A stretch of DNA of 64,000 bases, taken from positions 17,520,028 to 17,584,027 of the forward strand of contig JAVUNC010000006.1 in assembly GCA_032173965.1 (NCBI GenBank), given 5' to 3'. The stretch is from Sitta carolinensis. Its lineage: Eukaryota > Chordata > Aves > Passeriformes > Sittidae. The notes under the pieces are model-generated. The model had not been told where the DNA came from. It worked only from the letters and a program-made list of their open reading frames with translations, and did no database searches. Position numbers and translations under genes: made by a program. Shown here piece by piece: positions 12,326 through 24,900 of the stretch (positions are counted from its first letter, which is position 1; every line of letters begins with the position of its first letter).

Positions 12326-14170
12326 CAGATAATTAGAGATGTAATTAGGATGTTTAATCTATTAGGTAGCAGTGGAACAGTGACCTCTCATATATAGGCA
12401 CTGTCCAGAAAGTAACAATTAACACAAAAATTTTAATTTTAAATTGAATATATAGAAAAAAAAGAAAATGAGGCAAACATAAACAAAAAAGGAAAGAATC
12501 TTTCAGTCCTGAGAACCTCAAACACAGTCATCTATCTGAAATTCATGACCCAAGAACAAAGTTAGACTAATGAACAGTGAGGGATACAAAATCAATCAAC
12601 CTTATAACCTAATCATGAATGAGCCTTATCTCTACAGAAATAAGAAAAATGACAGCTAAAGAAAATTGAAAGTACATAGAGGAAAAATAATTGTTAAAGA
12701 TTTCATCTTAGACAGAATAATATTTGTATTTCTCAAGACACCAAAAAACCAGCACGCTAACATAGCCCTGAAGGCACCAAGAGAAGGATACTTACTCTTC
12801 AATCACAACAAAGCAAAATCACAAACTGTGACCAACTATGTAAGTACTATATGTTCAGATATAACATCATAGTGTTTCATCTCAAGTTGAACTAACACTA
12901 CAATACAACACTATCATGTGTTGATAAATGGCATTTACTGTAATTGTATAGCTATCCACAGCTTTTATTCAGCCCAGTATATTTTATCATAGGCAGTATA
13001 AACTGTACCGAATCAAAAGAAAAGGTCCACATCTAACAGCCAGGTGTTCTACCATCTATGTGATATTACAACAGAAACAGCTCTTTAACAAAAGCAGCAG
13101 ATCAATTCCTGCCCTCATCAGCTCAGCAAGCAAACATAAAACAGCTGCTATTTGACTTACTTGCTTCAATCCTGCCAAGTTGAGCACAACTGCTCACAGC
13201 AAGTAGATGAAGTACATTCCACTAATTCACACAAGATGCTAACGTTTCACTGTCTGCTTTCCAGCAGCAGACGAAAACCTATTATATCTCAATGTAACTT
13301 TGCCCAGTAAAAACAAGATAGAATTTTTATAAACAAACCCATATTAAAACTGTAAATATAAATTTTTCCCCTCAGTATCATGAATAGACTTGGCAAATTT
13401 ATACAGCAGTTCTTAATAAACTTCATGAACAAGGTACAGAAGAAGATAAACTACACTGACAAAAACAAGTCTAAACACATCTAAAGTAATTGTCTCCTTG
13501 AAGCCCTCAAAAACAGAACTCAAAAAGAGAATACAGATGTACAGAACCACAACAATTCTCATCTTTCAGCTTGTTTTAGTCTGTGCCTCCATTTAAGGGA
13601 AAACCAACAAATACAGTTATTCTGAAAAAAAAGTCACAGATAAACAGATGAAGGGTGGCAAACAGCTTTAAATAGCATCTTCAACATATCATTCATTTCA
13701 GAAAGGGGGTAACTCATCTGCTTTCCAGATATCATGTAACAAAGTAAAAACTTGCTAACTATTTAACTCCCCTGCAAAGATAGGGTATGAAGGACAGCAA
13801 CTATCATTAATATCAACTCACTGGCATTAACAAATTGCAGCTGAAATAAATTATTTTTATAACCTAGACAAAACAACACTGAAGATCTCCAAAAATCCAA
13901 GAGTTAAAGAAAAGAGTTTATCACAGCAAAAATAATCCATTCTGTTGAAATTTATTGTGAATTTTACATTATGCTATTTTGGTAATTAATGTTAGTATCC
14001 TTTATTTCATGAGAGGAACATGAAAGTTAACTTTTCAGAGGTCCAGTTGAAGATTTCAGCAAATACTACTTGATCACATCAAGACTGAAGGAAATTTTTC
14101 AGCTTAAACTCACTTTACATAAATATGCCTCCTTTCCTTGAGTAAACAGTAAGACTACATTTTAGAGTTT

Positions 14171-14185
14171 GAGAGAGAGAGAGAG
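14171..14185. repeat. Short GA microsatellite
   Basis: Seven and a half GA units within intron 2. Confidence 0.85.
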
Positions 14186-15418
14186 CTCTAAAGAGATGTA
14201 ACTTCTGGTTTCTATGCCTTTCAGTGTTTATGAATGACTGACTATTCATTTCCAGCCATCTTTGACCATAACTGTGAGTGCAACTTCTGCACCTTGCTTC
14301 CTGATTTTGGGCTACCTACTAATTTTTCATGGTATTCTAATACTTTTCCTACAAATATACTTTGATAAAATCCTTTCTCCAAAGATTCAGATCCTTTTCA
14401 GTCTGAAATGCAATGGAAATAAGTATATGTTGGACTCAATGAACACATTAGCAGAGATTTCCACAGAAGTAGTAAAGAATTTTCCTCCTTTGTGCATCTG
14501 AAGACAAGAGAAACTTTCCAATATTTTGAAGAAAAAATTAAATAGAAAACACACATCTAAGAAAACAGAAATATGCTGAGTTGTATGTTACTGTTAGAAG
14601 GGTATTAATGATTCTGTTCAATTAATGCCCAGGAGTGCAGCCTAAAAAACGAAATGTATTCAAAATAAATAATAATACATTTCTCAAATGTTCCCATGAT
14701 CCTATACAGACATTATAAGAATCCCATAAATAAAGTGTTCAAACAGATATTTAAAAAAATACATAAAATAAAAGGAAGAAAATAATAGAAGTAAAACTAA
14801 ACCAGTATTTATTTGGGCCACTACATTCATAATAAAAGCTCCCTTTTCCTCTTTTAGTGTGCAGCTAACCAAATCTCATACATTCAACATACTCTTTTGC
14901 TTCCACTCTTATAATAATGCTTGACCTTTCAGTTCCAAAATGCCATAATCTATATTGGCAGTGAACCACAATTCATCTGGCTGACTGCAACAGCCTATGC
15001 TCATCTCCTCTGGATGAGTCAGCACACAGGCACACGGTTGTTCAGCATGTTACATGATTCTGGCAGCCCATTAAAACACTACGTTGCATTGCACCAATGC
15101 AAAATGCAAGTAATAATGCTCATTAGGAATACAAAAGCATAGCAGGTGCTGTAATATGAGCTGAGTAAATTTCTTGTGTTTCACTGGACATCTTTTGCTC
15201 TAACACAAACTGTTTCAGTTATATTGCATGACATCCGCAGGTATAATTTTCTTCACTAAAACAGACTAAGGTGCTTCAGCTTCAGTGAGCAACACCTCTG
15301 CCCTGTAAGTTTCTTTAGATAATTTTCAGCTCTTTCAAGAACTTGTAATATAAGCTCTAAACCAGAAAACAATCATATTTATTAATCCTTAAACTGCCAA
15401 GAACGTAAGTGCAGTAGG

Positions 15419-15434
15419 AAAAAAAAAAAAAAAA
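15419..15434 (+). repeat. A16 run
   Basis: Mononucleotide run in intron 2, with no retrocopy recognised next to it. Confidence 0.85.
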
Positions 15435-17570
15435 TCATGGGCAGTCCAGCTTTTTTAATAAGGTTTTAAGTAAACTACAATGAAAAATAGAAATACATAC
15501 TACTGATTGTATAACCCTGAATACAATGACTGACAGTTCAGCTTTCCCTACTCTGACCAGTATTGACCTGAGCAATAAAAAAATGAATGCAGTCAATTCA
15601 ATAAAGCTTTTGACATCAGATATCAGTGCCTCAGGGGATGCTGACCCAAATCACATGGAGTTTTCAGCAGCAAAGCCATAGCAGTAACAATGTGTTCTAC
15701 TGCCTCTTTTGGACATTCAAAAACAATTACCATAATGTAACTTGAATTTACAGAACTTTAGAATGCATATTCTGTTTAGTTCTCTATAATGAAGGCTAGA
15801 AATAAAAAAATCAGTTCAACATAAGTATCCGAACACATATGGTATTTCATTTGTCCTTCCACCACTCAAGCACTCAATATCATACACTGTAGTGCTAAAA
15901 GCAAATCTCTTCTGTTTTCAGGTGGGTTTTTTAATCCCTTCAAAATAACTTTTCAGTGCATATTATTAAACATCCTGAAAAAGACTTCTTATAGCCCTGT
16001 ATTTAGATAGACTTGGTTCTTTAAGTAAAGAGGAGATAACCCATCTACAGCTTCTTTGATATGCACTATTGCCAAAATCCATAATAATTTTAAACTATGA
16101 ATAATTTTCAATAAAAAACTGCCTTCATTAGTTTGAATAATTCCCTAAACATTTCAGATTGTACAGTTCTTTCTCATTTTCATTGTTGCAGAACTGGGAA
16201 TACTTCCCCCCCTTTACATGACACAGGAATTGTCTGCAAAAATTAATTGCTGCATTTAGTTTAAGCTCATTTAGGGGAGGACACTAATGCTTTCAAGTGT
16301 TTATTGAGGAAATGTGTTTAAATCACCTAAGTGAAGGTTTTCATATGTAATAGTGCCATCAGTCAGACCATGACCTATCAGAAGTTTAATTTGCTGTCCT
16401 TTGCTCCTAAAGATTTAAACAGCTACTTGCCTAATTTTGGCAAACTAGAAGGTATGTGAGCTAAATTTCAAAAGCACATAAACAATATATCAAATAAAGC
16501 ACTCAAGTCTCCTTGTTAACTTTTTCACTACATCATAATTACTGACATGGAGTGATTATGTTCTGTAGGAAATATTAAATTCAGATTACTGGTATCTTTT
16601 TAAAAGTGAAAAACTTGTTTCCTCATATGGAAAAGATGAATGATGACTTACAGGAATGACACGCATTACTCCTTATTTCGCTTTTTCCTACTCTAATCAA
16701 AGAATATGGAATAGGGTCCTATACAAGAAAATTATGTTTAAAAGCTCATTTGGCTTAGATCATGTGACCTAACTCTTACTTCCACTCTTTTCAGCATCCG
16801 TTAGGACTTGGCCTTTTTCTTCACCAACCCTTCTCTTCACACAAAGCTGCAATTTTTACTTTCATATGGCATACATGTCTCTGTACTTTTAAGCATTTTT
16901 CCAGATTCTCTAACTTCATGTTCCAACTGCAAAAATTCAGCCCTTCAACCATCTTCCAAGTGTTACTTGCCAAATAACATCTTTACATCCTTACGGTCCC
17001 AGCATTCACCCTACTGCACAGCCGTACAAACTTTGCATCATTCCTAGTCACATAGCTCATATCTTCTTCCATCTAAGCTTTTAACAAGTCTTATTGACAC
17101 CTAATGACATCCTTAGGCTTCCTCTATATTTCAGTCACATAATTGTGCTCTGCTCTTCCTCTCATCATTAAAAAAAATACATGAGGTAAAGAGTCAGAGA
17201 AGTCTTGGCAAGCATAATTGTGGAGGGCTTTGAAAAAGCTATTACTCTACTTCCAGTGGACTTTTTCATAGCACTCTACATAAAGCAAAAAGCTTATTAA
17301 CATTAACCTGTTGCTTAACTAGAAATGCTTTATGAGAATTTTTTATGAGAATAATGGATGAAAGTGGTTGTTACAAAATATACAGGGCAAGAGAAAAAAA
17401 AGTAAAAGGCATAACATGCCTATATACATTTGAGAAAGGAATCAAGAAAAAGGAAATTTTGGTTGTATGGACTCTCACCTATGCTGGATCAAAATCTAAT
17501 TGGGAGAAATCTACTTGGATATTTTCATTTGCAAAAGAGTGACAGTAATTTTCATTGTTCTTTTAGTTAC

Positions 17571-17709
17571 CTGATAAGACAACTTCAACTAGATCTCCTT
17601 CTTGGATATCTGCAGCTGATTTCACCAACTGGAGAATATTTTCAGAGGTAGGGTCATGGCGGAAGAGCAAGATTTTGTCGTACATTCCATAAAAACCACA
17701 TTCGGGAAA
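17571..17709 (-). CDS. PRKD1: PRKD1 exon 2 (serine/threonine-protein kinase D1, ubiquitin-like N-terminal region)
   Basis: Internal coding exon of protein kinase D1, a diacylglycerol-activated serine/threonine kinase acting downstream of PKC at the Golgi, plasma membrane and nucleus. Read on the minus strand, the 139 bases give 46 codons plus one base. The peptide starts [16 protein letters not shown] and ends [10 protein letters not shown], which matches my memory of PRKD1 and not PRKD3 (which has FPECGFFGMYD and FRHDMNSEN). By my count this is about residues 89-134 of the human protein, in the ubiquitin-like domain that precedes C1a in the PKD family and is reported to support dimerisation. 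The acceptor is a pyrimidine tract ending TTTGCAG; the donor is GTAACT. The exon enters in phase 0 and leaves in phase 1, so the final G joins CT of exon 3 to make Ala. A few substitutions from human (for example SAAD for AASD, V for I) are conservative. The kinase domain is far outside the window. Confidence 0.96.
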
Positions 17710-18034
17710 CTGCAAATACAAACCCAAGAGAATTTACTATGCTGTAAAACACATAACTGCAAAACAAAAAACTTTAAAACACAATGTATAATATTTTGAG
17801 GGCAGACTGGATCAATTCTCAGACTGGCACCAAATAGGATATATATTTTTTCATCTATGAAAATATTACTATATTCTGAAAATGTTTTTTCCCCTCAAGC
17901 AAGTAAGCTCATTTGCCTTTCTCTTCCTGCAAACAATGCAGTACTTACTAGGAAATGAGAGAGAAGTAAATGTATCCTGCAGCCACTGCTGGTAAGGTCT
18001 TCCTCACACAAGTTCCTGAGTAAGATGATTTAAT

Positions 18035-18117
18035 TAGAGCTGGAGCAGGTGTTTGGACTAGATGTCCTTTGGAGTGTCCTTCTAGCCTGTATTATATTAT
18101 TCCATGATTCTATGACC
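18035..18117 (+). mobile_element. CR1 LINE 3' tail, very short
   Basis: The plus strand shows the last ~80 bases of a CR1 element: TGGAGCAGGTGTTTGGACTA, then GATGTCCTTTGGAGTGTCCT for the usual 'gatgacctttggaggtccct', then TTCTAGCC and the terminal octamer repeats ATTCCATGATTCTATGA. It is heavily 5'-truncated, as most CR1 copies are, and lies about 330 bp from exon 2. Confidence 0.88.
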
Positions 18118-18119
18118 TA

Positions 18120-21100
18120 TTCCCAGATGTCTGCCCAAAAGATGCCTTGAAGCAAAGAGAAATATACTTCGGCTCTGCCTACCATGCAATGTTTAAGTGA
18201 AATGAAATATCTTTTTTTTGAGACTGAAGTCACCAGGCACATAAAACAATGTTTTGAAACAATATTTCAAAATTTTATCATAATCATTTGTTTCAATGCA
18301 GAGAAATTGGACGTTCAAAAGCAGATGAAATTCTGTTTAAACTAAAAAAGGCTTTTAAAAACTCTGAGGTTATACACTGGAGATTATTGCCTAGGTAACT
18401 TTTCTCCTTTTTTTTTGTCCTGCAGCAAAAAATTTAGTGGTTTTTTTCATGCTCCCAGCCTAAAGAACTAAGACTTTGTTCTGAAAACCCAACCAAGAAA
18501 CCCTTTCTATATTACAAAAGAATCCACGCAATCTTACATCAATGCACAACTCCATGTTTTGGCAACATGCAATGAAAAAAACACAACGACAAGTACAGCC
18601 AGAGAAATAAACTGGTATGTTTTGAGGTTAAACTCAGTGACATTCCTAAGAATTTTCTTTTACAGATGCAGTGAAATATTATTCTTCAAAATGGGAACTG
18701 CTGATCCTTTTCCAAAACTGTAAGATTCTCATTTCACTGGATTTCAGAAAAAACACAGGTATTTCCCTATAAATTCATTATTATTTAAATTGTTTGCTCT
18801 TTCTTTATATTCCCATTCCTTTTGTTCTTTTCAAATAGCTCTATTTTTTCTACCTAAAAAAGTATTTGCAATATTACGCATTCTATGTATGTATGTAGAA
18901 ATATGTGTATCATGAAGTATAAGTCATTATATTCTGTAGAAAAAAAGTAAATTTGATCACAGCATACTTTCATTTAGCATAGTAGCTATTTCAAATGAAA
19001 ACCACATGAGAAATAAATTTCTTTCACCTGAAGAACTTAACCTGGAAGAGCTGGAAAACATCTCTAAACAATGATGATGTTTCATTGCAATTAGCAATGT
19101 TGTCCAATAGTCAAAAAAGTCTGTTGCTGTGATAATTTTGCAAAAATATTTCTTTCAACATAATAAAATTGTAACATAGAGGCAGATGTATTCTCACTGC
19201 TAAGAGTGAAAAAAAAAGTCATCTTCCTGTTTCTGTCTTTTTTTATGTTCCTAAAATTTTGCACATTTTCTGTAAGGGTTAGTTTCTGTTGCTTTATTCT
19301 AGGAAGTCATGAGAATTGTTTTTTTAAATTTTTTCAATCATCACTGACCTTCTCCTTAAAAGTAAATTTAATTGTCTTTTTTTAGTGTTGCCTGTTTTTT
19401 TCATCTAGATTAGTTAGTTTTTTAGAAGCCGTTAGTGACTACCATACTTGAGCACCTGCAACAAGAACTTCGATAAAACGTGGAAGTCTTTTACAGCACA
19501 AAGATATTGATCCAGCACACATAAGGGCTGTGGGCTAAACAATGCCTTCACAGCATGTGGAGAAGCTGAGTCACACTGAATGTTTGTTAACTTAACTGGT
19601 TAAAACACAAATAACCTTGACCTAACATAAAAAAAGACTGTTGACCTGACCCTAATGCATGCAAAAATAAATAAGTAAATAAATAGTCTTACATCAGTAT
19701 CACTGTTTTTAGTATAAAGATATACATGCAAAAACTTTTGAAACAATCACATTAACCAAATTGTAACATTTTTCTTTTATATTCTTAAAATAACAGTGCA
19801 TTTTATTTTTAGAAGTCAGAATTTCCTTTCCCTACAGAGATAAGAACACAGCAAAAGCATGACACTGAAAAGCCAATGTTTCACCAAGAGAAATGCCTAA
19901 ATTTTCACTTAGTTGTGGCAGTCATTATTAACTCACTTGCAAAACTCAAGATATTTTTAAAAAGCTCTATTTACCAATGCTCTCACGAAAATATTAGTCT
20001 TATGCATAAAGAAAATACCACAAGACTTCATGGTTTTGTTGTAAGAAACAACAGTGTTCATTAGTGTTCAAAGCCTTTCTCCACACTTACACCACTAGTT
20101 ACTACAAAGTAACACTGACGCTGGAGTTTAAACAAAAGTTTACACTATGCTATATAGAACATTTGTAGTGACGTCTGGGTACAAACAGGAGGTGGAGCTT
20201 GCTCCAGCAGCAGCAGCGGTGGCATCTCCACCTCAATCCAGGATGTTGCATTCTGTGCTTAAGACATCTCAGAAATGGTGACTCACCCTAGACCCTTCCA
20301 GTAACTGCATTTGCACTTGCCAGGCAGACAAACGGCAAGGATAGGCAACAAACTACTTCCTTTCCTTTCTTTCCTTCTTTTTTATTTTACCCAGGCAATC
20401 AGTGTTCAGCTATACAGGAAGGGAAAGGGTCAGAAAATATAAGGAGTAGTACCAATCAACTTGACGCTGCCTATGTTGCAGTACTACCCAAGACAGACTC
20501 AGGTTTGTCACAGGTTCAAAAAAACAGACGAATGACAGATTAACAAATATCTTGATTTGGAAAGGCAAAAGGGCAACTGAAGAAATCTTGGAAGGCAAGG
20601 ATAGACAACCAAAGCAAGTAAAATACACTCAGAAGAGAGACAAAGGAAAGACCTTGATTGTCTCATGACCCTTAAGGATAGCTAAGAGCCAGATTTACAA
20701 GGGTTAGAGGGTTGAAAGGGAACAGCAATGTAGATTCTTGCTCCCTTTTGCATTTGCATTCCTAAAAAATGTATTAGCAAGTTTTCTTCCAATCTAACTG
20801 CTGAGTGAAGCAGACAAGTTACTAAGAATATATCGACTATACCAGCCAGGAACCATTCTCTGGATCCACAGCTAAGCAGCACTGAAACGGCTCACTGCCA
20901 CACAGATGACCTCTTTCCCCAGAAGCAGGGAGATGACACTATCACTCCTTATTTTAAACATTCTCTTACACATGCTAGGACTCAAACTGTCTGGGCATCA
21001 TCTGAAAAAATGTGATTTGGCACAGTTCAAACTGCATCAGGAAGCATGCAATTAACTGAAAAGTTTATGTGATTTTGGGCCAATGCTTGAGCTTGTATTC

Positions 21101-21850
21101 TCATTTCAGTTTATTTATAAATATATTTTTAGATATAACATCAGAAAACTATCACCATTTGGTACATTCCTAACATCAGTTAAGTTTCTTAATGTTTACT
21201 GTGGGCAGCATCACTCCTTATTTACAGTGCTAATTATTCCTTTTACATTTTTACTACAATACTTGATGTACATACATGTTTCATAGAGGACTTGCTAACT
21301 GCAGAACAGCAGTTAGTAAGCAGCTTCCAAATGGGCCACCAGAAAGCAGGAAAACTCTTATTGACTGCTTTATGATGTATACAATATTTTAGATAAGAGA
21401 TACATACATACAAATATTTTCCTATCTCTGTCTGCAGAAGTGATCTGCTGCAAAAATCAGATTCCTTTGTCTCCGTTAGCTCAGGGACAGAGTATGCTGC
21501 CCACACACACTGACTTGGACTGGCTGTGGAACAATGAAGATCCAGAGATAAAACATGGCTGAGCTCCTTCACAGAACTATCTATGAAGAAGAAAAATATG
21601 GCCACGGTAAAACATAGAAATACGGCTTTTTTGGAGAGAGCCTGAACTCTGAATAACATATCCATCAGCCTTTTTTAATACAGGTTGTTTCCTGTGGCCA
21701 CTGAGGGTAGGAGTTGTTTCCTTTGTATTTCTTCAAACAAACAGGTTCTCTTGCTTCCTATGATTCCTGCCACTGTATGTCAATTTGCCTTCTGTCCCTC
21801 AAATTGCTCACTAGCAAAAATACTGGGTATACCACCACATTACTCATGCT
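18120..21850. other. Intronic stretch without gene or recognised mobile element
   Basis: AT-rich intron 1 sequence. It contains only small features: an AAATAAATAAGTAAATAAATA tetranucleotide patch near 19665-19685 and a short CAG run at about 20203-20215. The open frames here, including the 140-residue minus-strand frame at 21243-21665, have no recognisable domain. Confidence 0.6.
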
Positions 21851-21859
21851 ACTTCCATG

Positions 21860-21964
21860 CAGACTTTAAGAAGTCTCTGTTCAGGGCAACCAGACCTGAG
21901 TCTTCTCTCACTGTTCCTGAATTGCGTCTGGCAAGTGGCTGCTGGCTGGGGTCAATTCACCACA
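21860..21964 (-). mobile_element. Possible LTR end fragment (avian ERV), diverged
   Basis: Read on the minus strand from 21964, the sequence TGTGGTGAATTGACCCCAGC, followed by CAGCAGCCA, resembles the 5' terminus of a common avian LTR family that begins approximately 'TGTKGTGGTTTAACCCCAGCCAGCAACTA'. Similarity fades after about 60-100 bases, and no target-site duplication or second end could be placed. The call depends on recall of the family, so it is tentative. Confidence 0.4.
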
Positions 21965-24900
21965 GCAAATTGAACATGAAAAATCTAAAACAATAACCCT
22001 TTTCTCTCAAAGAGAACTTAGCACAACTAGTGTAACTCCATTTGTTCTATCACAAGATATAAATACAACTATCTCCAATTCCATTTTCATTGAAACTTCT
22101 ACGGAAGTATTTTGTTTTGAATTACCACATGCAATGGGTTACCAAAAATAGGTTGATTGTGTGCTGGGTGTTGATTTTCATAAATACCATACAAACACTA
22201 CCTTAATTTAAAACAGCCTTTGTCTCTCAAGTATAACACATCTTCTCTGAGACTAATCTTTTTACTATTATTTCCTCAGCATTTTGTGAATATTCTATCA
22301 AATGAAGATGATGCAGAGTCAAGCTGTAAAGAAGGAATAAGTTCAATAACTCAGAAATTGAGAAAACACTCAATTTTGTCACATAAATATTCCGAAAATT
22401 AATGTGCCATGCAAATCAAAGCACATTTGTATAGCTGACTGTTCTATTATGTAGATTAAGAAGTTACTTCAACAGAAACATTTAGGAAAGTAATAATAAT
22501 AAAATCACAATGAGCCTCAGAATATAAATGTGTCTTTGCATCCTTTTCGTGGCAAAAATACTATCACATCTACCACATCTGCATATGCTGCATTATTGAA
22601 TTGAATATTTTCACAGGCAGAAGCACTGAGGGAGACCACTTAGAGTTTCTGTCTTCTTGGTTGTTTCACGATGAGAGTTTGAGATCTACGCTGATTCATT
22701 AATGCCACATTTCTCTAAGACAACAGGGAGACCTCAGCAGAAAGGCTCCCACGGTTCCCGTACACGTTCTCTGTGCAGCTCAACACTGTCCACCCCAGTG
22801 TGGAATGATGGAGCTTCCTGTGAAATGTTTAGGAGAAGAACGTGACAACAAGTGCCAGATTGTTGACAGGCATCCATTTATGTAGATACTTCATGAACAG
22901 ATTGCATTTCTCACCAAGGAGGTTGAGAAATGGAGCAGAAACTTTCATGCCCTTCAGCAAACAGGCAGAAAAAGGATGATGAATCACTAACAAAATCAGG
23001 TTTTTTTTCTAGTTCCTTTAACATAAAAACATCTAAAGAGCCCCTTGCTCACAAGTATTGACTGCTTCTGAAGCTGTAGTTTTACTAGCTCTATGCTACG
23101 TCTGGAAAAACAGATTCCTAATTTAAGGAAATGAAAGGAAACCAATTCAAGAGCCAATTCCATACACTATTAATAAAACAATCAAACCATAACAAAACAA
23201 ACAAAGCCCCAAACGCCCCATTTCTGTGAGAGTCGACCACCAGATGTGTTTCAGCATCATTGATGCATTACATAAATTCAGGAGACTCAGTCACCAGTCA
23301 CGTACCTCACTCAATAGACTACGCAGATGTAGAACAAGTGTCTTTGATCTTTTACAGACTGCACAACACAAACTGCTTACATGCAGTCAAAGCTTCTGTT
23401 TCTGAGGTAAGAGTTCTCAAAAGATCTAATGAAGGTAAGAGACCTACAGATCACTCTCACTTCCTTATAACTCTACTTTCAAAATCAACTTAATTTCCTT
23501 CAAGATAGATGCCAGTCTACGTAATTTCTTAAAAATAATTTTTGTTTTGCACAGAAACAGAAAACAACATATCTCTGATCAAGAGTACTATTTTAAATAA
23601 AGTATTCCCAAGCATGTGGTTTACTCCTGAAAAAGCAGAACTCCCTCATATTTTAAGTAAAATATTGAAGAGAGAATCTAAAAATTAGTTACTCTTTCAT
23701 TCACTCACAGTATTAATTCTATACTTCAAGAAATACATTAAGTCATTTGAAAAATACTTGTAAAGGGCTCTCTCGTACTGAATGTGATAGACACATGAAT
23801 GTTTAACAATCATATTGGTTCCATTTTTAGTACTAATAATTAGTTTGCTCCTTAGTCAGTTGTCAGTTTTACTTCCATTTATTACTAACTAATAATTTAT
23901 TATTACTAGGATCTTTATTACAAAAGGATAAAACTTCCATTTATTAATAACTAGGATCCTTTTTAATAAAGCATAAAGTGACATTACCAAGTAACAGAAT
24001 TACTGAGCTGCCTAATTCTGTAAGGAATATAATCAGGAGGGAATTCTAGCAGAAGAAAAGTCTGAGGGCACTCATGTTGGACACCAGTTTAGCATGAGCA
24101 CACATACCTAGAAAGAGGTCTGTACTGGGCATTGGATGACTAACTTACAACAACTCATAATGCCATGCAATACACACTAATTCCCCATTCCAAAACACTA
24201 AGAGGATACTGTCCATAAGAGCTAGTAAAAAACATTAGGACAAAAGTGCCTGTAAATTATTGTTTTATGCAGATTTAGCATTGTTTTGTAGTTCTGAGTA
24301 AGCCATGTCATAGGAAGTTTGGGTTTCATTGTCTACAACACCCAAAAGGATTTCCCTTGCCAAACACCCGTTTAGGGACAGGAAAACATAATTTTTTTTC
24401 TTTTTTTAACATGACAAAAAATGGCAGCTTTTATATAATAAATAATACAAAATCTATATATAGGCTTCTATGTGAAAATCTACATATAGGCTTCTAGAGT
24501 GAATCATTTGGGTTCCAGGCCTTCCTACCTTAAAGTTTCAAAGGTGGTAAAAGGTTTCAAAGGTACAACTTTTTGAATGCACTCCTAATAATGATACTAG
24601 GACATTGCCAGTAAAGAAATGGAAACCACTGAAAGGAGAATGGGATCACAAGCAGATCACAACAAAGTTTCTGTCTCTGTAATGGGACCATTCACATCCA
24701 GTGCTTCCTTTAATTGCATGTATTCACTGCAGGAACACACAACACAAAGAGAAAAAGATTCAACATATATTAAGACTTCTGTGAATCCAGAGACACACAA
24801 AATTAAGAACACAATTTTAAGATAAGTATATGAATAAACCTTAAGGATAATTAATTTTTATTTCTTATTGCTTTCAAGAAAAATAACTGCATTAAACACA

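Larger units (their letters stand above)
1766..17570 (-). other. PRKD1: PRKD1 intron 2 (complete, about 15.8 kb)
   Basis: Phase-1 intron between exons 2 and 3. It contains degraded CR1 pieces (3626-3955, 8705-8940, 9469-9575 and 11840-12135), A/C-rich low-complexity DNA at 2830-2945, a purine-rich tract near 7330-7470, a palindromic AT patch at 12271-12340 and a poly-A run at 15419-15434. The remainder (about 4000-8700, 9650-11800 and 12350-17570) is AT-rich single-copy-looking sequence with no supported gene. Two stretches, 11620-11790 and 16180-16460, look like possible conserved noncoding elements (see findings). Confidence 0.9.

Noticed and set aside
21243..21665. 140-residue minus-strand open frame as a small gene
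   Set aside because: No recognisable domain, no promoter or splice context, and frame length is not unusual for this amount of intron.
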